15,403 nt of DNA, from assembly GCA_002431805.1 (NCBI GenBank), contig DJEE01000089.1, positions 2,211-17,613 of the forward strand. Reading direction: 5' to 3'. Source of the DNA: Eggerthellaceae bacterium UBA5906 (GTDB lineage Bacteria > Actinomycetota > Coriobacteriia > Coriobacteriales > Eggerthellaceae). A program made the position numbers and the translations under genes. Below, piece by piece: positions 1 through 7,024 of the stretch (position 1 is its first letter; each line of letters starts with the position of its first letter). The notes under the pieces were generated by a model that was given only the letters and a program-made list of their open reading frames with translations, searched no databases and was not told the origin of the DNA.

Positions 1-16
1 CGCAGCGTCGAGTAAA

Positions 17-40
17 TTCGTTTGCCGGCAGGCAAACGAA
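17..40 (-). terminator. Probable intrinsic terminator after divIVA
   Basis: Perfect 10-bp inverted repeat (17-26 and 31-40) with a 4-base loop, starting six bases after the divIVA stop. Read on the minus strand the stem is followed by TTT and then A, so the U-tract is short; read on the plus strand it is followed by ACCC, so it suits the minus strand better. It closes the division gene cluster. The perfect stem is seen directly; its efficiency is inferred, and the short U-tract leaves some read-through possible. Confidence 0.75.
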
Positions 41-46
41 ACCCTA

Positions 47-958
47 TTAGTCGAGATCGTCGGTGTCGAAATCGTCGGCGGCGTCGCCGAAGCCGGAGAA
101 GTCTTTTTCGATACCGGCCGTGGCCATGGGGGCAACGGCAACGGTTGCGCCGGCGGCTGCGGCAACGGGCGCGGCAGGCTCTACGGGCACAACGGGCTTC
201 GGGGCCTCATATGCGTCGGAGCCGTCGATGGTAAGAGGTGCCTGAGGTGCGGTTTTCGCAGCGGAATCCTGCGGCTGCGGCTTGGGTGCCTCAACATGCG
301 TGGCGTAACGGCCATGCTGACCGCCGGTGACGATGGATGCGGAAGCGGGTGCCTTCTCGCCGATTTCGGCCAGCTTGCGCGTAGCGTCGGTGATGAAGTC
401 GGTGAGCAGGTCGCGATAATCCTCGCGTGCGTCTTCGCGGTCGTCCTCGAGCTTTTTGATAGCGTCGATGACTTTCTGGCGGTCGTTTTCGGCCTTATCG
501 ATGATGCGATCGGCCTCGTCCTCGGCGTCTTTAATGGTAGCGGCAGCATCGGCCTTGGCGTTCGCGAGGATTTCATCAGCGGAGCGCTGCGCGATGATGA
601 GCGCTTGCGCGATGGCGTTGTCGTCGGCCTTCTTGGCCTCAAGCTGCGCCTCAAGATCGGCGATGCGCGCGTCTTTCTCAGCGATTACGGCGTCTTTTTC
701 CGCAAGGGCGGACTCATCGACGGCGGCGGCCGGCGCGGGCTCGGCGAGAGTTTGCTCTTCCTCTTCGATTACCGCAGGACGATCGAAGCCGGCAAACGTG
801 TCTTCGCTAACCTGGTTTTGCAGCGAGGCGATTTGCTGGTTCAAGCCATCGATTTCGTCAGCGACGTGCTCAAGGAACACGTCAACTTCGTCGACGTCGT
901 AGCCCTTGCGGTCGATGGAAAAGCTTTGGTTATGGATTTCAGCCGAGGTGATAGCCAT
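47..958 (-). CDS. divIVA: DivIVA/Wag31 polar scaffold protein
   Basis: Coiled-coil scaffold that binds curved membrane at poles and septa; in actinobacteria it directs polar wall growth (Wag31). The 303-residue protein starts with the family's lipid-binding N-terminal domain (about residues 1-50; FSIDRKGYDVDEVDVFLEHV at 13-32). An acidic Pro/Ala-rich linker follows (51-85), then a long Ala/Glu/Lys/Asp-rich coiled coil (about 85-200). The C-terminal tail is rich in Ala and Pro and ends in a very acidic stretch (DDFDTDDLD). The ATG at 958 is preceded by AAGGG eight bases upstream. The gene ends with tandem stops TAA TAG and then the terminator hairpin. Last gene of the cluster, 42 bases after yggT. 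It is longer than Bacillus DivIVA (about 160 residues), as expected for actinobacterial members. Family assignment is secure; the exact role (polar growth versus septum placement) depends on cell shape and cannot be read here. Confidence 0.95.
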   Translation of the reverse strand: MAITSAEIHNQSFSIDRKGYDVDEVDVFLEHVADEIDGLNQQIASLQNQVSEDTFAGFDRPAVIEEEEQTLAEPAPAAAVDESALAEKDAVIAEKDARIADLEAQLEAKKADDNAIAQALIIAQRSADEILANAKADAAATIKDAEDEADRIIDKAENDRQKVIDAIKKLEDDREDAREDYRDLLTDFITDATRKLAEIGEKAPASASIVTGGQHGRYATHVEAPKPQPQDSAAKTAPQAPLTIDGSDAYEAPKPVVPVEPAAPVAAAAGATVAVAPMATAGIEKDFSGFGDAADDFDTDDLD

Positions 959-983
959 CTTTGAATCCCTTCATACGGTTGAG

Positions 984-999
984 GCGCGCTCACGCGCGC
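984..999 (-). other. GC-rich hairpin with GNRA-type loop between yggT and divIVA
   Basis: On the minus strand the transcript reads GCGCGC-GUGA-GCGCGC: a perfect 6-bp all-GC stem closed by a GUGA tetraloop, which fits the GNRA consensus. It begins one base after the yggT stop codon and lies about 15 bases before the divIVA ribosome binding site. No U-tract follows, so it is not a classical terminator. It could act as an mRNA stability or processing element; that is inference. Confidence 0.5.
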
Positions 1000-1000
1000 T

Positions 1001-1258
1001 TTAGAACAAGTTTAGCAGCAATCGTACACCGAATTGTAGTACAAGCAGCGCAACGATAGGACTCACATCCAACATCCCCATAGGAGGAATAATGCGCTTG
1101 AACAGGTTCAGGTACGGGTCGCACACGCGCGCAAGCACGTTGTTGATATCGGCGAGAATGCCTCGATCGGTCGGGAACCACGAAAGCAGGACGTATACGA
1201 AAATGACCATGCTGTACGCATCGCACAACGACCAGATCAGGTATTTCAGACTGAGCAC
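1001..1258 (-). CDS. yggT: YggT/YlmG family small membrane protein
   Basis: Integral membrane protein of 85 residues with the single YGGT domain. There are two likely membrane segments (about residues 8-27 and 64-84), joined by a loop with the family motifs LLSWFP (24-29) and DPYLNLFKRIIPP (47-59). Family members sit beside sepF in Gram-positive and cyanobacterial dcw clusters and affect division or nucleoid/thylakoid organisation; the biochemical role is unsettled. The start is GTG at 1258, chosen because AAGGAG (1267-1272) lies eight bases upstream and the next Met (residue 17) is inside the first membrane segment. It follows sepF by 57 bases. Assignment rests on the motifs, the size and the position between sepF and divIVA. 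Confidence 0.9.
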   Translation of the reverse strand: MLSLKYLIWSLCDAYSMVIFVYVLLSWFPTDRGILADINNVLARVCDPYLNLFKRIIPPMGMLDVSPIVALLVLQFGVRLLLNLF

Positions 1259-1277
1259 GTAAACAACTCCTTGAAAT

Positions 1278-1298
1278 GCGCCGCAAAATAGGCAGCGC
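1278..1298 (-). other. Hairpin in the sepF-yggT gap
   Basis: The transcript can form a 7-bp stem GCGCUGC / GCGGCGC (one G-U pair) with a 7-base loop CUAUUUU. It lies five bases upstream of the yggT ribosome binding site at 1267-1272. No U-tract follows the stem. Possible translation or processing element; pairing is read by eye only. Confidence 0.35.
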
Positions 1299-1315
1299 CT
1301 GGGGCAGCGAACCGG

Positions 1316-2209
1316 TTACAGAATGCCTTGGGAGCGCAAGCTTGCACGCTCGGATTCGGACAAAGCCGCACCGCGGGCGATGACGAACACCTTGTCGGCA
1401 ATGCAGTCGACGCTTGCGTCAAGCGCGCTGGAAACGCCGAACGAGAAGTCAAGCACGCGCTTGGCAAGCTCATCAGGCGTGGCCTTGAGTGCAAGCACAA
1501 CCGCGTCGCCAGCTTTCAGGGCCTTTGCCACCTTCTCGACCTCGCCGTAGCTGGCAGGCTTGATAACGGTAACGGCGCGAGTGGGACTGTGCGTTCCGGT
1601 GGCCGTTCCCTCGTAGGCCTTGTACGGGTCGAACGAGGATGCAGCCGTTGCCGGCTTCGGCTTCGCCGCAGATGCCGCAGGCGCGCTTACCACATCGCTG
1701 TTGCCAGCCTCGGCGGCCGTGGTGTTGAACAGGGCATTGAGGCTTTCGGAACGTTCCTGGTTTGCGGCGGCTGCTGCGCGACCGTTAGGCGTGTTCGCGG
1801 GAACGGAGAACGCCGGCTCAACCATGGTGCGGTTGCCAAACGAGCTGGACGTGGACACTTTGCGCGGCGGCAGAGGGTCACGGTTGAGGCTGTCGGGCAC
1901 CGCGGTGTGCGCGCGCACGTCATCGATGGAAACAAGCTTTGCCGGACGATAGCCGCCCGAAGACGCGGTGTTGGACACGCGTGCATGATTGCCGCGCGCC
2001 GGACGCGTGGTTACCGACGAGTACGGGTCGTAATTCGAGCTGGGGGCGTCGTCTTCGTCCTCATCGTAATCGTCATAGTCGTCGTAATCATCGTAATCGC
2101 GGTTGCGATCGTAGGCGTTGTCGTAACCTGAAGTGGTGTCGGAAAACCCGAGCTTGGACTTGATGCTGTCGAGCATGCCTTCGGGCTTGTTGAACTTGGG
2201 CATTGCCAT
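1316..2209 (-). CDS. sepF: SepF, FtsZ membrane anchor (long form)
   Basis: SepF tethers FtsZ filaments to the membrane and bundles them; it is the usual anchor in actinobacteria, which lack FtsA. The 297-residue protein has three parts. An N-terminal amphipathic membrane-targeting helix is seen around residues 10-23 (GMLDSIKSKLGF). A long low-complexity linker follows (about 25-208), opening with a Tyr-Asp tract including four tandem DYD triplets at 38-49 and continuing Ser/Ala/Pro-rich. The SepF core is at about 211-280 (RAVTVIKPASYGEVEKVAKA, then DAVVLAL, RVLDFSFG and DKVFVIA). The ATG at 2209 is chosen because AGGAG (2216-2220) stands six bases upstream; the open frame runs further upstream but without SepF-like sequence. 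The protein is about twice as long as Bacillus SepF (about 150) and clearly longer than mycobacterial SepF (a little over 200). The extra length is all linker. Identity is secure from the core domain and its place between yggS and yggT. Confidence 0.93.
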   Translation of the reverse strand: MAMPKFNKPEGMLDSIKSKLGFSDTTSGYDNAYDRNRDYDDYDDYDDYDEDEDDAPSSNYDPYSSVTTRPARGNHARVSNTASSGGYRPAKLVSIDDVRAHTAVPDSLNRDPLPPRKVSTSSSFGNRTMVEPAFSVPANTPNGRAAAAANQERSESLNALFNTTAAEAGNSDVVSAPAASAAKPKPATAASSFDPYKAYEGTATGTHSPTRAVTVIKPASYGEVEKVAKALKAGDAVVLALKATPDELAKRVLDFSFGVSSALDASVDCIADKVFVIARGAALSESERASLRSQGIL

Positions 2210-2215
2210 ACCGCT

Positions 2216-2220
2216 CTCCT
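2216..2220 (-). promoter_or_regulatory. Ribosome binding site of sepF
   Basis: AGGAG on the minus strand, six bases before the ATG at 2209. It decides the start against longer in-frame alternatives that reach into yggS. Confidence 0.8.
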
Positions 2221-2286
2221 GCTTCGTTTTCTGGGGACGACGGTCAAGCCGCCGCTGCGTGTTCGGTATATGCGAAGGCGCGAGCT

Positions 2287-2988
2287 TTACGCGTGCGGCG
2301 CTTCGAACGTATCGCTGAACAGAGCTCGGCCTATCCGCACCATGGTAGCACCGGCAGCAACAGCCTCGCGCCAATCCTCGCTCATGCCCATGGAAAGTTC
2401 ATTGAACAGCTCAGCACGCTCAGGCGCAAGATTGGCGCGCAACGTATCGCGCAACGCGGCAAGCCCCTCGAAGCACTCGCGCGCAACTTCCAAGTTGCCC
2501 TGCGGTGCCATGGTCATAAGACCGCGCACGGCGATGTGGGGGTACTCCCCCGCTTTTGCGAGCATGTCGGCCACGGCCTCAGGCGCCAGGCCGCTTTTGC
2601 TTTCCTCGCCCGAAACGTTTACTTCCAGCAAGACGTTTTGCACCTTGCCGGCCGCTTGCGCGGCGGCGTCGAACTTCGCGAGGTGGCTTTCTTTGTACAG
2701 CGAGTGCACCAGCGTGGCGTTTGCTACGATTTCGGGGATTTTACGCGACTGGATGTTGCCGATGAAGTGCCAGGTTTCCTGCGGCAGGGCTGCGACTTTT
2801 TCAGCGAGCATGTCGGGGCGGTTTTCGCCGAAATCGTGCGCACCGGCGGCAACGGCGGCACGTACAGCGTCTACATCGACCGTTTTCGACACGGCGATGA
2901 CCTTCACGTCGCGCGGGTTGCGCCCGCAGGAAGCGCATACGTGCTCAAGTTCTGCCAGAGTTTGTGCGTAATGCTGTGCGAATGGCAT
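2287..2988 (-). CDS. yggS: YggS/YlmE family PLP-binding protein
   Basis: Cytoplasmic pyridoxal-phosphate carrier/homeostasis protein with a fold like the alanine racemase N-terminal barrel but no known catalytic activity of its own. It is 233 residues long, the family's usual size. VIAVSKT (30-36) holds the Lys (35) that forms the Schiff base with PLP. Further family motifs are DFGENR (52-57), WHFIGNIQSRK (72-82), EVNVSGEESKSG, RGLMTMAP, and near the C-terminus LSMGMSEDW and VRIGRALF (phosphate binding). The ATG at 2988 has AAAGGG (2997-3002) eight bases upstream. Only four bases separate it from the pgeF stop, so the two are probably co-translated. Its conserved place between ftsZ and sepF is typical of Gram-positive dcw clusters, though its link to division is not understood. 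Confidence 0.94.
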   Translation of the reverse strand: MPFAQHYAQTLAELEHVCASCGRNPRDVKVIAVSKTVDVDAVRAAVAAGAHDFGENRPDMLAEKVAALPQETWHFIGNIQSRKIPEIVANATLVHSLYKESHLAKFDAAAQAAGKVQNVLLEVNVSGEESKSGLAPEAVADMLAKAGEYPHIAVRGLMTMAPQGNLEVARECFEGLAALRDTLRANLAPERAELFNELSMGMSEDWREAVAAGATMVRIGRALFSDTFEAPHA

Positions 2989-2992
2989 ATGA

Positions 2993-3850
2993 TCAGCCCT
3001 TTCTAAAAGCTATCGCACCATGGCGACCGCATACGCCGCCCGATGCGCGATAGGAGTAATACTGCGACGGATTGCATTGGGTGCAGATGCCTGCATCGCA
3101 TATGCGCGAGCGCATAACGCCGACGCGTTCAAGACCTACGCTGAGCGCCTCGAGCATGCTGACGTGGCGGCTATCGACGATGCAGCTTTCCCCAAAGATT
3201 TCGCGGAATTGCGCCACCACTTCTTCGCCCACCTCGAAATGGCAGGCGTGGATGTGCGGACCGATATACACGTTGTACGTGGTTGCAAGCTGACGCGCCT
3301 GCTGCGCATCTTGCGCGCCATCGGCCGCAGCAAGACGTTGCGCGGAAAGCGCAGCTATGTTGCCCACCACGCCGCGCCACCCCGCATGGGCCACCGCAAA
3401 GCGACCCGACGGCGAAACGATGATAACGGGCGTGCAGTCGGCGAAGCACAGCATCGCGGCCACGTTCGGCACCGTTACCACAAGTGCATCGGCACCCGCT
3501 TGCGCACGTTGCTGCGCAGCCACTACGCTTGCAGCATCGGCGGCGCCGACCGTGACGATTTCGGTGCCATGCACCTGGTTCGGTACGATTGCGGCAACAT
3601 CGGGCGCGCCGAGCGCTTCCATAACGAGCACGCGGTTTTGCATGACGTTGTCGAGGTTGTCCCGCACGTGCGCACCAAGGTTCAGCGAGGAATAAGCGCC
3701 TTTGCTTTCGCCCCCCTCGCGTCCGGTAAACGCGATGCGAACGCCAGCGGCATTGGCAAGCGCGTCGTCGGTGAGCATGGAAATGCGACGCGCGCCGCAA
3801 GGGCGCGCGTGTAGGTGCGGTGCAGGTAATGTGTTGCACACGGTATGCAA
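2993..3850 (-). CDS. pgeF: PgeF/YlmD (YfiH, DUF152) peptidoglycan editing factor
   Basis: Metal-dependent multicopper-oxidase-like-fold enzyme of the YfiH/YlmD family. E. coli PgeF removes peptidoglycan precursors in which MurC has added L-Ser or Gly instead of L-Ala; relatives also act on purine nucleosides. The 285-residue protein shows the three conserved metal-ligand motifs: NQVHG (His94), CFADCTP (Cys139) and AVAHAGWRG (His155), followed by YIGPHIHACHFEVGEEV (195-211). The likely start is TTG at 3850, because AAGGAG (3860-3865) lies nine bases upstream and overlaps the ftsZ stop codon (TAAGGAG). An ATG at 3778 (residue 25) lacks a ribosome binding site but would give a more usual length (about 260). 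The N-terminal 24 residues are therefore less certain. It is coupled to ftsZ upstream (13 bases) and yggS downstream (4 bases). Confidence 0.92.
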   Translation of the reverse strand: MHTVCNTLPAPHLHARPCGARRISMLTDDALANAAGVRIAFTGREGGESKGAYSSLNLGAHVRDNLDNVMQNRVLVMEALGAPDVAAIVPNQVHGTEIVTVGAADAASVVAAQQRAQAGADALVVTVPNVAAMLCFADCTPVIIVSPSGRFAVAHAGWRGVVGNIAALSAQRLAAADGAQDAQQARQLATTYNVYIGPHIHACHFEVGEEVVAQFREIFGESCIVDSRHVSMLEALSVGLERVGVMRSRICDAGICTQCNPSQYYSYRASGGVCGRHGAIAFRKG

Positions 3851-3859
3851 GGTTTGAAA

Positions 3860-3865
3860 CTCCTT
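3860..3865 (-). promoter_or_regulatory. Ribosome binding site of pgeF, overlapping the ftsZ stop
   Basis: AAGGAG on the minus strand, nine bases before TTG at 3850. Its first two bases are the last two of the ftsZ stop TAA, so translation of pgeF is probably coupled to termination of ftsZ. Confidence 0.65.
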
Positions 3866-4985
3866 AACGCTGACGCTTCAGGAAGTCGGGGATGTAGTCC
3901 TCGTCGGCGAAGCGGCCGGGCGTGCTGGTGAGCGTGGAATACGTGGACGGCTGCGGTGCCGGAGCGGGCTCGGGCGCTGCCGTGGACGCGAACAGGTCCT
4001 TGCGATTGAAGTCCATGGAGGACTGCTGCGGCGCGTTGACCTTAAAGCCCGTGGCGATGACGGTGATGCGCACGCTGTCGCCCATGCCCTCGTCGATGAT
4101 TTGGCCGTAGATGATGTTGGCGTTCTCATCGGCGCACGCCTCGACGGTGCGAGCCGCCTCGTCAACCTCGGTAAGGGTAAGGTCGGGACCGCCGGAAATG
4201 GAGAACAACACACGCGAAGCACCCGCGATGGAAGCCTCGAGCAGCGCGGAGTTCGTGGCCTGCTGCGCCGCGTCAAGCGCACGGTTTTCGCCCGAGGAAA
4301 TACCGATGCCCATCATGGCCGTGCCGGCGTCTTTCATGACGGTGCGGATGTCGGCGAAGTCAAGGTTGATTAGACCTGGAATGGTAATGAGATCGGTAAC
4401 GCCCTGAATGCCCTGGCGCAGCGTATCGTCGGCGATGCGGAACGCGTCGAGCATGCTGGTTTTCTTATCGACGATCTCAAGCAGGCGGTCGTTGGGAATG
4501 ACGATGAGAGTGTCGACCTTCTGGGACAGCAGATCGATGCCCTGCTCGGCCTGGTTGCGACGCGTGCGACCCTCGAACGAGAACGGCTTGGTGACGATGC
4601 CAACGGTAAGCGCGCCGATTTCCTCGCGAGCGATTTCCGCGATGATGGGAGCAGCGCCCGTGCCGGTGCCGCCGCCTTCGCCGGCGGTAACGAACACCAT
4701 GTCGGCCTCGGCAAGCGCTTCGCGGATTTCAGCCCGAGACTCTTCAGCTGCCTGGCAGCCAACCTCAGGGTTAGCGCCGGCGCCAAGACCGCGCGTAAGC
4801 TCTTCGCCAATGTGGATGGTTTTGTCCGCATCCGACATAAGCAGGGCCTGACGGTCCGTGTTGACGGCGATGAACTCCACGCCCTTCACGCCCGCTTCGA
4901 CCATGCGGTTCACGGCATTCGTGCCGCCGCCGCCTACGCCGACGACCTTAATGACCGCCAGATGCTCGCCCGAATTGTTTGGCAT
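3864..4985 (-). CDS. ftsZ: Cell division GTPase FtsZ
   Basis: Tubulin-like GTPase that polymerises into the Z-ring and recruits the septal wall machinery. The 373-residue protein has the N-terminal nucleotide-binding segment [15 protein letters not shown] (14-28), the tubulin signature [10 protein letters not shown] (104-113), and the catalytic T7 loop NLDFADI (207-213) that hydrolyses GTP in the neighbouring subunit. A short Pro/Ala/Ser-rich linker (about 319-360) leads to the conserved C-terminal peptide [13 protein letters not shown] (361-373), which binds partners such as SepF. The ATG at 4985 is chosen because GGAGG lies six bases upstream; the frame stays open for 16 more codons without family similarity. 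It is preceded by a 177-base gap with a promoter candidate, so ftsZ and the genes after it can probably be expressed apart from the upstream mur genes. No ftsA lies between ftsQ and ftsZ. Confidence 0.98.
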   Translation of the reverse strand: MPNNSGEHLAVIKVVGVGGGGTNAVNRMVEAGVKGVEFIAVNTDRQALLMSDADKTIHIGEELTRGLGAGANPEVGCQAAEESRAEIREALAEADMVFVTAGEGGGTGTGAAPIIAEIAREEIGALTVGIVTKPFSFEGRTRRNQAEQGIDLLSQKVDTLIVIPNDRLLEIVDKKTSMLDAFRIADDTLRQGIQGVTDLITIPGLINLDFADIRTVMKDAGTAMMGIGISSGENRALDAAQQATNSALLEASIAGASRVLFSISGGPDLTLTEVDEAARTVEACADENANIIYGQIIDEGMGDSVRITVIATGFKVNAPQQSSMDFNRKDLFASTAAPEPAPAPQPSTYSTLTSTPGRFADEDYIPDFLKRQR

Positions 4986-4991
4986 TGTATT

Positions 4992-4996
4992 CCTCC
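4992..4996 (-). promoter_or_regulatory. Ribosome binding site of ftsZ
   Basis: GGAGG on the minus strand, six bases before the ATG at 4985. It fixes the FtsZ start over a longer in-frame ATG at 5033. Confidence 0.85.
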
Positions 4997-5047
4997 ACAC
5001 TATTACGCTTGCTTTGAGCTGCGTTTCACACACTCGTGGTTATATTC

Positions 5048-5097
5048 ACGTGGGATTATTTTACACAACACAAGGGTGTTTGCAACGCTTCCCACGT
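5048..5097. repeat. Inverted repeat framing the ftsZ promoter
   Basis: Perfect 8-base arms TCCCACGT / ACGTGGGA at 5090-5097 and 5048-5055, separated by 34 bases that hold the -35 and -10 candidates. A second, smaller inverted repeat lies inside the promoter spacer at 5067-5080 (arms AACAC and GTGTT, 4-base centre). The low-numbered arm also contains CACGTG (5047-5052). The nested symmetry suggests binding of a dimeric regulator or DNA looping; no regulator can be named from the sequence. Confidence 0.5.
5058..5085 (-). promoter_or_regulatory. Candidate promoter for ftsZ
   Basis: On the minus strand TTGCAA (5085-5080) is followed after 16 bases by TAAAAT (5063-5058), a good match to primary sigma factor elements. 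The predicted transcript would begin near 5051, giving a leader of about 65 bases before the ftsZ ATG. It sits in the longest gap of the window. Seen by eye; not backed by expression data. Confidence 0.55.
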
Positions 5098-5099
5098 AT

Positions 5100-5117
5100 T
5101 GAACAGCGGCATGTTCA
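5100..5117. other. Small hairpin in the ftsQ-ftsZ gap
   Basis: Perfect 6-base arms TGAACA / TGTTCA with a 6-base centre, 45 bases after the ftsQ stop and just upstream of the ftsZ promoter candidate. There is no U-tract, so it is weak as a terminator. It could instead be a protein-binding site. Its GAAC/GTTC halves are too far apart for the Gram-positive LexA box. Confidence 0.3.
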
Positions 5118-5162
5118 CAGGATACGCACCCGAAAAGCCTGATTGCACGGGCAGATGGCGTG

Positions 5163-6137
5163 CTACAGCGACCGCCAGGTGGGGCGATCGGGCGTGCGCA
5201 CGTTGATGTATGTGACGCCTTCGGGGTGCTCTTTGATGATTTGCAGGCACACGCGCTCTTTCTCGCGGATGTTGTCCGCGGTGCCGAACACGATGTCGGG
5301 GCCGTCTTTGATGGTAAGGGTGGTTGACTCGGTTTCCGTCGCCTTCACCGAGGTAACGCGATCGGCAAGCTCGGTGGTCATGCCGGCTACGATGGCAAGC
5401 GCGTTGTTCACGTTCGCATCGGTGCAATACGAGCCCACCGCGGGCTTCGTGCCGTAGGGCACGTCGGTGATGTGCAGCACGTTTTCGGCGTCTTCGTACA
5501 CCTTTGAGCTGGTGCGTCGGCCCGCCTCGGAATCTTTGTCGGGGATGGGCATAAGCCACATGCCGTCGGAGGCGATGGCCCATTGCGTGGAGGTTTGCGC
5601 GTTATCGCTGGGGACCTCCACCACGGCGGTGATGGTGCGCTCCGTGACGTCGATTTCCAGCGTGTTGGGAAAGACGCGCTTTACCTTCACGTCCGCTACC
5701 CAGGCGTCTTTTTTTAGGTTGTCTTTGATGCCGGCAGCGTCGACACGCAGAAGCGTGGTGCCTGCAGGCACGCCGGCAAGCTCCTGCATGTCGGATGCCG
5801 TAAGATGCTCGACGCCTTTGACCGACACGCTTTCGATGGTGAACAAGCTTGAGTTGTATGCGATGACCGCAGCGATGGCAAACGCCGCGACAAGGCCGGC
5901 AAGCACGCCGAGGCGCGCCAGGTAGCGATGATAGGTTTTTTGAGCGCGAGCCGCACGGTCTACCTGCGGAAGATCGCCCACGCGCACCGAGGTAAGGCGC
6001 TGAGAGCCCGCGCGCGAAGCCGCTTGGTATTGGCGCTCGGAGCGCGACGAGGAGCGGCGCGCAGCCGGGGTGCGCCCAGAGGCCGCGGGCCTACGCGAAC
6101 CCGAGGAAGCGGACTTCCGGTTGTAATTCGATGCCAT
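5163..6137 (-). CDS. ftsQ: Cell division protein FtsQ/DivIB
   Basis: Bitopic membrane protein of the divisome that, with FtsL and FtsB-type partners, regulates septal peptidoglycan synthesis by FtsW-FtsI. The 324-residue protein has a strongly basic, Ser/Arg-rich cytoplasmic N-terminus (1-72), one membrane segment (about 73-94), then an outside POTRA domain (about 98-166; FTIESVSVKGVEHL, later VKRVFPNTLEIDVTER), followed by the beta domain to the C-terminus. The ATG at 6137 overlaps the last 47 bases of murB in another frame and has only GAGG three bases upstream, so the start is the least certain in the window; an in-frame ATG at 6185 lies even deeper in murB. GTG codons at 5987 and 5981 would avoid the overlap but have no ribosome binding site. 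Family identity is firm from the POTRA domain and position before ftsZ. Confidence 0.93.
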   Translation of the reverse strand: MASNYNRKSASSGSRRPAASGRTPAARRSSSRSERQYQAASRAGSQRLTSVRVGDLPQVDRAARAQKTYHRYLARLGVLAGLVAAFAIAAVIAYNSSLFTIESVSVKGVEHLTASDMQELAGVPAGTTLLRVDAAGIKDNLKKDAWVADVKVKRVFPNTLEIDVTERTITAVVEVPSDNAQTSTQWAIASDGMWLMPIPDKDSEAGRRTSSKVYEDAENVLHITDVPYGTKPAVGSYCTDANVNNALAIVAGMTTELADRVTSVKATETESTTLTIKDGPDIVFGTADNIREKERVCLQIIKEHPEGVTYINVRTPDRPTWRSL

Positions 6138-7020
6138 ATGCCTCGTATACCTTCGACCTTGCCAAATTGATAAGCTCCAACACATCGCGCGCGGTGGCGT
6201 TGCCGCGGTTCACGATGAAGTTGGCGTGAACCTCCGACACCTGCGCGTCGCCGACGCGGGCGCCTTTTAAGCCAACCTGCTCGATGAGCTGACCTGCCGA
6301 TGCGCCTTCGGGGTTTTTGAACACGCTGCCGCAGCTTGGAAGCGTAAGCGGTTGCGTTTTCTTGCGCCGAGTGTGCGAGGCCTCCATTTTACCGCGCAGC
6401 AAATACGGGTCGGCGGGTTTGACGGAAAGCTCGCATTCGACGATGACCTCGTCGGGCGCAAACGAACTTGAGCGGTAACCCCACTGAATGTCTTGCGCCT
6501 CGCGGCGGCGCAGGCCGTCTTGCGGGCTGAGCGTGGTGACCGACACCACCTGTGAAGCGATGCCCTGCTCGCGCGTGCCCGCGTTCATGCGCAGCGCGCC
6601 GCCTATGGTGCCCGGCGTGCCCACGGCAAACTCCAAGCCCGACAGGCAGCGGCGAAACGCTTCCTGCACCACGCTTGACAGCGGCACGCCCGCGCCCACG
6701 CAAAAGCGGCACGTTTGCTCGTCGAAGCGGCAGGCGCGGAAATCGCGGCCAAGCGTGATAACCACGCCGGGAAAGCCCTCGTCGGCCACGAGCAGATTGC
6801 TGCCGCGCCCTACGGCCACCCAGGGCGTGTTCGTTTCCTGGCATGCGGCTACCAGGCGCTTGAGTGCGCCGATAGAGGCAACTTGCACATAGAAGCGCGC
6901 CGGACCGCCGATGCGGTACATGGTGTGGCGGCGCATAGGCTCGTCAGGGTACACATCAGCCTCAAACGAGCTGTCCACAAGCAGCGCCTCAAGCGGCGAA
7001 CACGCGTGTCGGGCTGCCAT
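6091..7020 (-). CDS. murB: UDP-N-acetylenolpyruvoylglucosamine reductase MurB
   Basis: FAD- and NADPH-dependent reductase that converts UDP-GlcNAc-enolpyruvate to UDP-MurNAc in the cytoplasm, the step before MurC. The 309-residue protein shows the FAD-binding motifs YRIGGP (35-40), VGRGSNLLV (70-78) and GTPGTIGGA (134-142). Catalytic-site motifs are GYRSSSF (181-187), CGSVFKNP (230-237, with the proton-donating Ser232) and PEVRFLG at the C-terminus (301-307, with the conserved Glu302). The length fits the shorter (type II) enzymes common in Gram-positive bacteria. It starts four bases after the murC stop, and its C-terminal codons overlap the ftsQ start. Having murB here, next to murC and ftsQ, recalls the Bacillus order murG-murB-divIB more than the usual streptomycete or mycobacterial cluster. 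Confidence 0.97.
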   Translation of the reverse strand: MAARHACSPLEALLVDSSFEADVYPDEPMRRHTMYRIGGPARFYVQVASIGALKRLVAACQETNTPWVAVGRGSNLLVADEGFPGVVITLGRDFRACRFDEQTCRFCVGAGVPLSSVVQEAFRRCLSGLEFAVGTPGTIGGALRMNAGTREQGIASQVVSVTTLSPQDGLRRREAQDIQWGYRSSSFAPDEVIVECELSVKPADPYLLRGKMEASHTRRKKTQPLTLPSCGSVFKNPEGASAGQLIEQVGLKGARVGDAQVSEVHANFIVNRGNATARDVLELINLARSKVYEAYGIELQPEVRFLGFA

Positions 7021-7024
7021 GGCG